From positions 1 through 9,316 of the forward strand of contig JALHTP010000174.1 of assembly GCA_022865725.1 (NCBI GenBank): 9,316 nucleotides of DNA, written 5' to 3'. The stretch comes from Methyloceanibacter sp. GTDB taxonomy: Bacteria > Pseudomonadota > Alphaproteobacteria > Rhizobiales > Methyloligellaceae. The notes beneath the pieces are model-generated. The model was given only the letters and a program-made list of their open reading frames with translations, was not told the DNA's origin and did not search any database. Below are positions 7,759-9,316 of the stretch, piece by piece (within the stretch, counting starts at the first letter, position 1; each line of letters starts with the position of its first letter). The translations under genes were made by a program, and so were the position numbers.

Positions 7759-7805
7759 GACAATATCGAGGTACGATTCATTCCTACCAACCGATGGGGC
7801 GTTGC

Positions 7806-8741
7806 ATGCCTGATAAGCAAATTCACGTCGCGGTGCTGATGGGCGGCTTGTCGTCGGAGCGGGAGGTGTCGCTCCGCTCGGGCGCCGCCTGCGCCGGCGC
7901 TCTCGAAGCCCAGGGCTACCGCGTGAGCCGCATCGATGTGGACCGGAACGTCGTCGTCCGCCTCGCCGAGCTGAAGCCCGATGTTTGCTTCAACGCGCTG
8001 CATGGCCGCTATGGCGAGGATGGCTGCATCCAGGGCGTGCTGGAAACGCTCGGCATCCCCTACACCCATTCCGGCGTGCTCGCCTCCGCGCTGGCCATGC
8101 ATAAGGAGCGGGCCAAGGCCGTGCTCGCCGCGGCCGGCGTGCCGGTGGCCGAAAGCCGCGTGATCTCCCGCGCCGAGGCCGCACGCGCGCATGCCATGCC
8201 CCCGCCTTACGTGATCAAGCCGCCCACCGAGGGGTCGAGCGTCGGCGTCTATATCGTGCGCGAGGACCAGGCCCATCCCCCTCAGGAGCTCACCTCGGCC
8301 GAGTGGACGCTGGGCGAAGAGGTCATGGTCGAGCGCTATATCCCCGGCCGGGAGCTGACCTGCGCCGTCATGGGGGAGGAGGCCTTGGGCGTGATCGAAA
8401 TCCGCCCGGCGGAGGGTTTGGCCTTCTACGATTACGACGCGAAATATGCCCCGGGAGGCTCAATTCACGTGCTCCCGGCACCGCTTAAACCAAATGTTTA
8501 CCAATTGGTACAGAAGCTGTCCTTGGCGGCTCACAGGGCATTGGGCTGCCGAGGGGTCAGTCGCTCCGACTTCCGTTTCGACGACCGGCCAGAGGGCACG
8601 GGTGAAATGATCTGTCTCGAGGTCAATACCCAGCCCGGCATGACGTCGACGTCGCTTGTGCCCGAGCTTGCTGCCTATAGCGGGCGCTCGTTTGGCGAGC
8701 TTGTCCGCTGGATTGTGGAGGACGCGTCGTGCGATCGCTGA
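7806..8741 (+). CDS. ddl: Ddl, D-alanine--D-alanine ligase
   Basis: This cytoplasmic ATP-grasp ligase joins two D-alanines to form the dipeptide used by MurF. From the ATG at 7806 it has 311 residues, close to DdlB. Motifs seen are HVAVLMGG followed by SSEREVSL with E18 (E. coli E15), KPPTEGSSVGV with S144/S145, YDYDAKY with K213 and Y214, SRSDFRF with R253 and D255, and LEVNTQPGMT with metal ligands E272 and N274. The tyrosine in AKY is that of D-Ala-D-Ala (not D-Ala-D-Lac) ligases. An in-frame ATG at 7794 would add four residues (MGRC), but no Shine-Dalgarno precedes it, whereas a GGGG lies just before 7806. The start is therefore preferred but not certain. About 8460-8560 is AT-richer with atypical codons. 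The 3' end overlaps ftsQ by 13 nt. Confidence 0.94.
   Translation: MPDKQIHVAVLMGGLSSEREVSLRSGAACAGALEAQGYRVSRIDVDRNVVVRLAELKPDVCFNALHGRYGEDGCIQGVLETLGIPYTHSGVLASALAMHKERAKAVLAAAGVPVAESRVISRAEAARAHAMPPPYVIKPPTEGSSVGVYIVREDQAHPPQELTSAEWTLGEEVMVERYIPGRELTCAVMGEEALGVIEIRPAEGLAFYDYDAKYAPGGSIHVLPAPLKPNVYQLVQKLSLAAHRALGCRGVSRSDFRFDDRPEGTGEMICLEVNTQPGMTSTSLVPELAAYSGRSFGELVRWIVEDASCDR
8499..8510. repeat. Perfect 12-bp palindrome inside an AT-rich patch of ddl
   Basis: TACCAATTGGTA reads the same on both strands. It lies in the 30-nt stretch 8481-8510, which has only 11 G/C bases by hand count in otherwise GC-rich DNA, about 220 nt upstream of the ftsQ start. In-frame it encodes part of the conserved Ddl region (VYQLVQ), so it may be coincidence. 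An operator or internal promoter region for ftsQ is a speculative alternative. Confidence 0.3.
8717..8722 (+). promoter_or_regulatory. Strong Shine-Dalgarno of ftsQ within ddl
   Basis: GGAGGA, a near-perfect anti-16S match, lies 6 nt before the GTG at 8729. It is embedded in the last codons of ddl. This site decides the ftsQ start as the GTG that overlaps the ddl end by 13 nt. Confidence 0.8.
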
Positions 8742-9316
8742 ACCCCGAGAGGGGAAGGGTTAGGAGCCGGGGCTCGCAAGAGACCCTTCTTGCGCGTGGG
8801 ATTGCGTCCCAGCGCAAAGGCTCCAGCCGCTTGCCCGTGCTCGCGGTAACGCGCCGCCTCGTCACGCGAAGCCCGCGATCGATCCGCCTCGCCCGGATCG
8901 GGCAGGATCGCGTGCGCGGCAAATGGCTCATCCTTTGCGTCCTTTTCCTCGGCAGCGCCGTCGTCTATGGCGCCATCGTCGGCGGACAAACCGCCAAGGC
9001 TTACGACGCGCTGACCGGCGGCATCGAGCATCTCGCGGTCGTTGCCGGCTTCGGCGTGAAGCGGATCACCGTCAACGGCCAGCTGCATGCGACCGACGCC
9101 GCGATCACGGCCGCGCTGGCGGCCGGCCCCGACACCATGATGCTCGGCTTCGACACCGATGCCGCCAAGGCGCGCCTCGAAGCGGTGCCATGGATCAGGC
9201 ACGCGCAAGTCATGCGGCTCCTGCCCTCGACCCTCCAGGTGGTCGTCGAGGAGCGGACGCCTTACGCCATCTGGCAGAACAAAGGGCAGACCTATGTGGT
9301 CGACGCCGAGGGCATC
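8729..9316 (+). CDS. ftsQ: FtsQ, divisome protein (N-terminal part, 3' truncated by window)
   Basis: FtsQ is a single-pass inner-membrane protein that links the cytoplasmic and periplasmic parts of the divisome, recruiting FtsB/FtsL. The frame is open for 196 codons to the window end. The first 65 residues are a basic, Arg-rich cytoplasmic tail. One hydrophobic segment spans about 66-85 (from KWLILCVLFLG). The periplasmic POTRA domain follows at about 108-176, with VKRITVNGQ, then FDTDAAKARLEAVPWI and LPSTLQVVVEERTPYAIW, the pattern of FtsQ/DivIB. The GTG start has GGAGGA 6 nt upstream. TTG or GTG codons at residues 35 and 37 are weaker alternatives giving a shorter tail. The remaining C-terminal beta domain is outside the window. 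The overlap with ddl suggests translational coupling, and ftsA and ftsZ would be expected next. Confidence 0.93.
   Translation, partial: MRSLNPERGRVRSRGSQETLLARGIASQRKGSSRLPVLAVTRRLVTRSPRSIRLARIGQDRVRGKWLILCVLFLGSAVVYGAIVGGQTAKAYDALTGGIEHLAVVAGFGVKRITVNGQLHATDAAITAALAAGPDTMMLGFDTDAAKARLEAVPWIRHAQVMRLLPSTLQVVVEERTPYAIWQNKGQTYVVDAEGI

Larger units (their letters stand above)
7668..7762. repeat. Composite REP-like inverted repeat pair in the murB–ddl gap
   Basis: Two hairpin-forming units face each other. Their outer ends are TGTCAT (7668-7673) and ATGACA (7757-7762), and their inner ends are ATCCAGTA (7690-7697) and TACTGGAT (7730-7737). The 32-nt spacer is 7698-7729. The two arms share end sequences but have different hairpin cores. 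On the minus strand the left arm translates in one frame to YWMPAYAGMT, a peptide I recall from spurious ORFs over dispersed repeats in many proteobacterial genomes. No T-run follows either hairpin, so a classic intrinsic terminator is not supported. A role in transcript folding or 3'-end protection of the upstream mRNA is possible. That it is a multicopy repeat family is inferred from general knowledge; the window holds only this copy. Confidence 0.8.

Noticed and set aside
7668..7762. Rho-independent terminator after murB
   Set aside because: The hairpins are strong but neither is followed by a T-run on either strand, and ddl continues in the same direction with the same cluster order.
7643..7805. 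Promoter for ddl in the intergenic gap
   Set aside because: ATGACA (7757-7762) resembles a -35 box, but 17 nt later the sequence is ATTCCT, a poor -10. No convincing pair was found.
7617..8276. 219-codon minus-strand open frame across the murB–ddl gap
   Set aside because: Its C-terminal part is translation of the REP-like pair (YWMPAYAGMT), and the rest is antisense to ddl. Such frames are a known source of false genes.
1..9316. CRISPR array, tRNA, rRNA, transposase, toxin-antitoxin or defence genes
   Set aside because: No spaced direct repeats, no tRNA-like cloverleaf sequence and no such protein motifs were seen; nearly all bases are covered by the dcw genes.

Overview
The window is a contiguous piece of the division and cell wall (dcw) gene cluster of an alphaproteobacterium, most likely of the order Hyphomicrobiales (Rhizobiales). 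The gene order murF–mraY–murD–ftsW–murG–murC–murB–ddl–ftsQ, all on the + strand, is the order established for that class. The proteins read like alphaproteobacterial family members (for example MurD beginning MIPVT and MraY with NIFRYITFRTGG). The DNA is GC-rich with strong G/C bias at third codon positions. The window cuts murF at its 5' end and ftsQ at its 3' end. The taxonomic call rests on order and motif memory, not on a search.

Layout: 1-462 is the C-terminal third of murF; 490-1575 mraY; 1587-3005 murD; 3002-4180 ftsW; 4177-5280 murG; 5298-6725 murC; 6722-7642 murB (TTG start); 7643-7805 the only sizeable gap, holding a pair of inverted REP-like hairpins; 7806-8741 ddl; 8729-9316 the N-terminal part of ftsQ (GTG start, open at the window end). 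Four junctions overlap (murD/ftsW, ftsW/murG and murC/murB by 4 nt, ddl/ftsQ by 13 nt) and the other short gaps are 11-27 nt, so the genes look co-transcribed and in part translationally coupled.

How the genes work together: Ddl makes D-Ala-D-Ala. MurB and MurC make UDP-MurNAc and add L-Ala, MurD adds D-Glu, and MurF adds D-Ala-D-Ala to finish the UDP-MurNAc-pentapeptide. MraY moves the phospho-MurNAc-pentapeptide onto undecaprenyl phosphate (lipid I), and MurG adds GlcNAc (lipid II). FtsW polymerises lipid II at the septum, and FtsQ is the bitopic scaffold of the divisome. The catalytic motifs I checked in each enzyme are intact.

I found no undescribed biological system here. The non-routine items are the composite inverted repeat between murB and ddl, a short AT-rich patch with atypical codons in ddl that contains a perfect 12-bp palindrome, and a few translation-initiation oddities (TTG start of murB, murD without a Shine-Dalgarno, long overlap into ftsQ).
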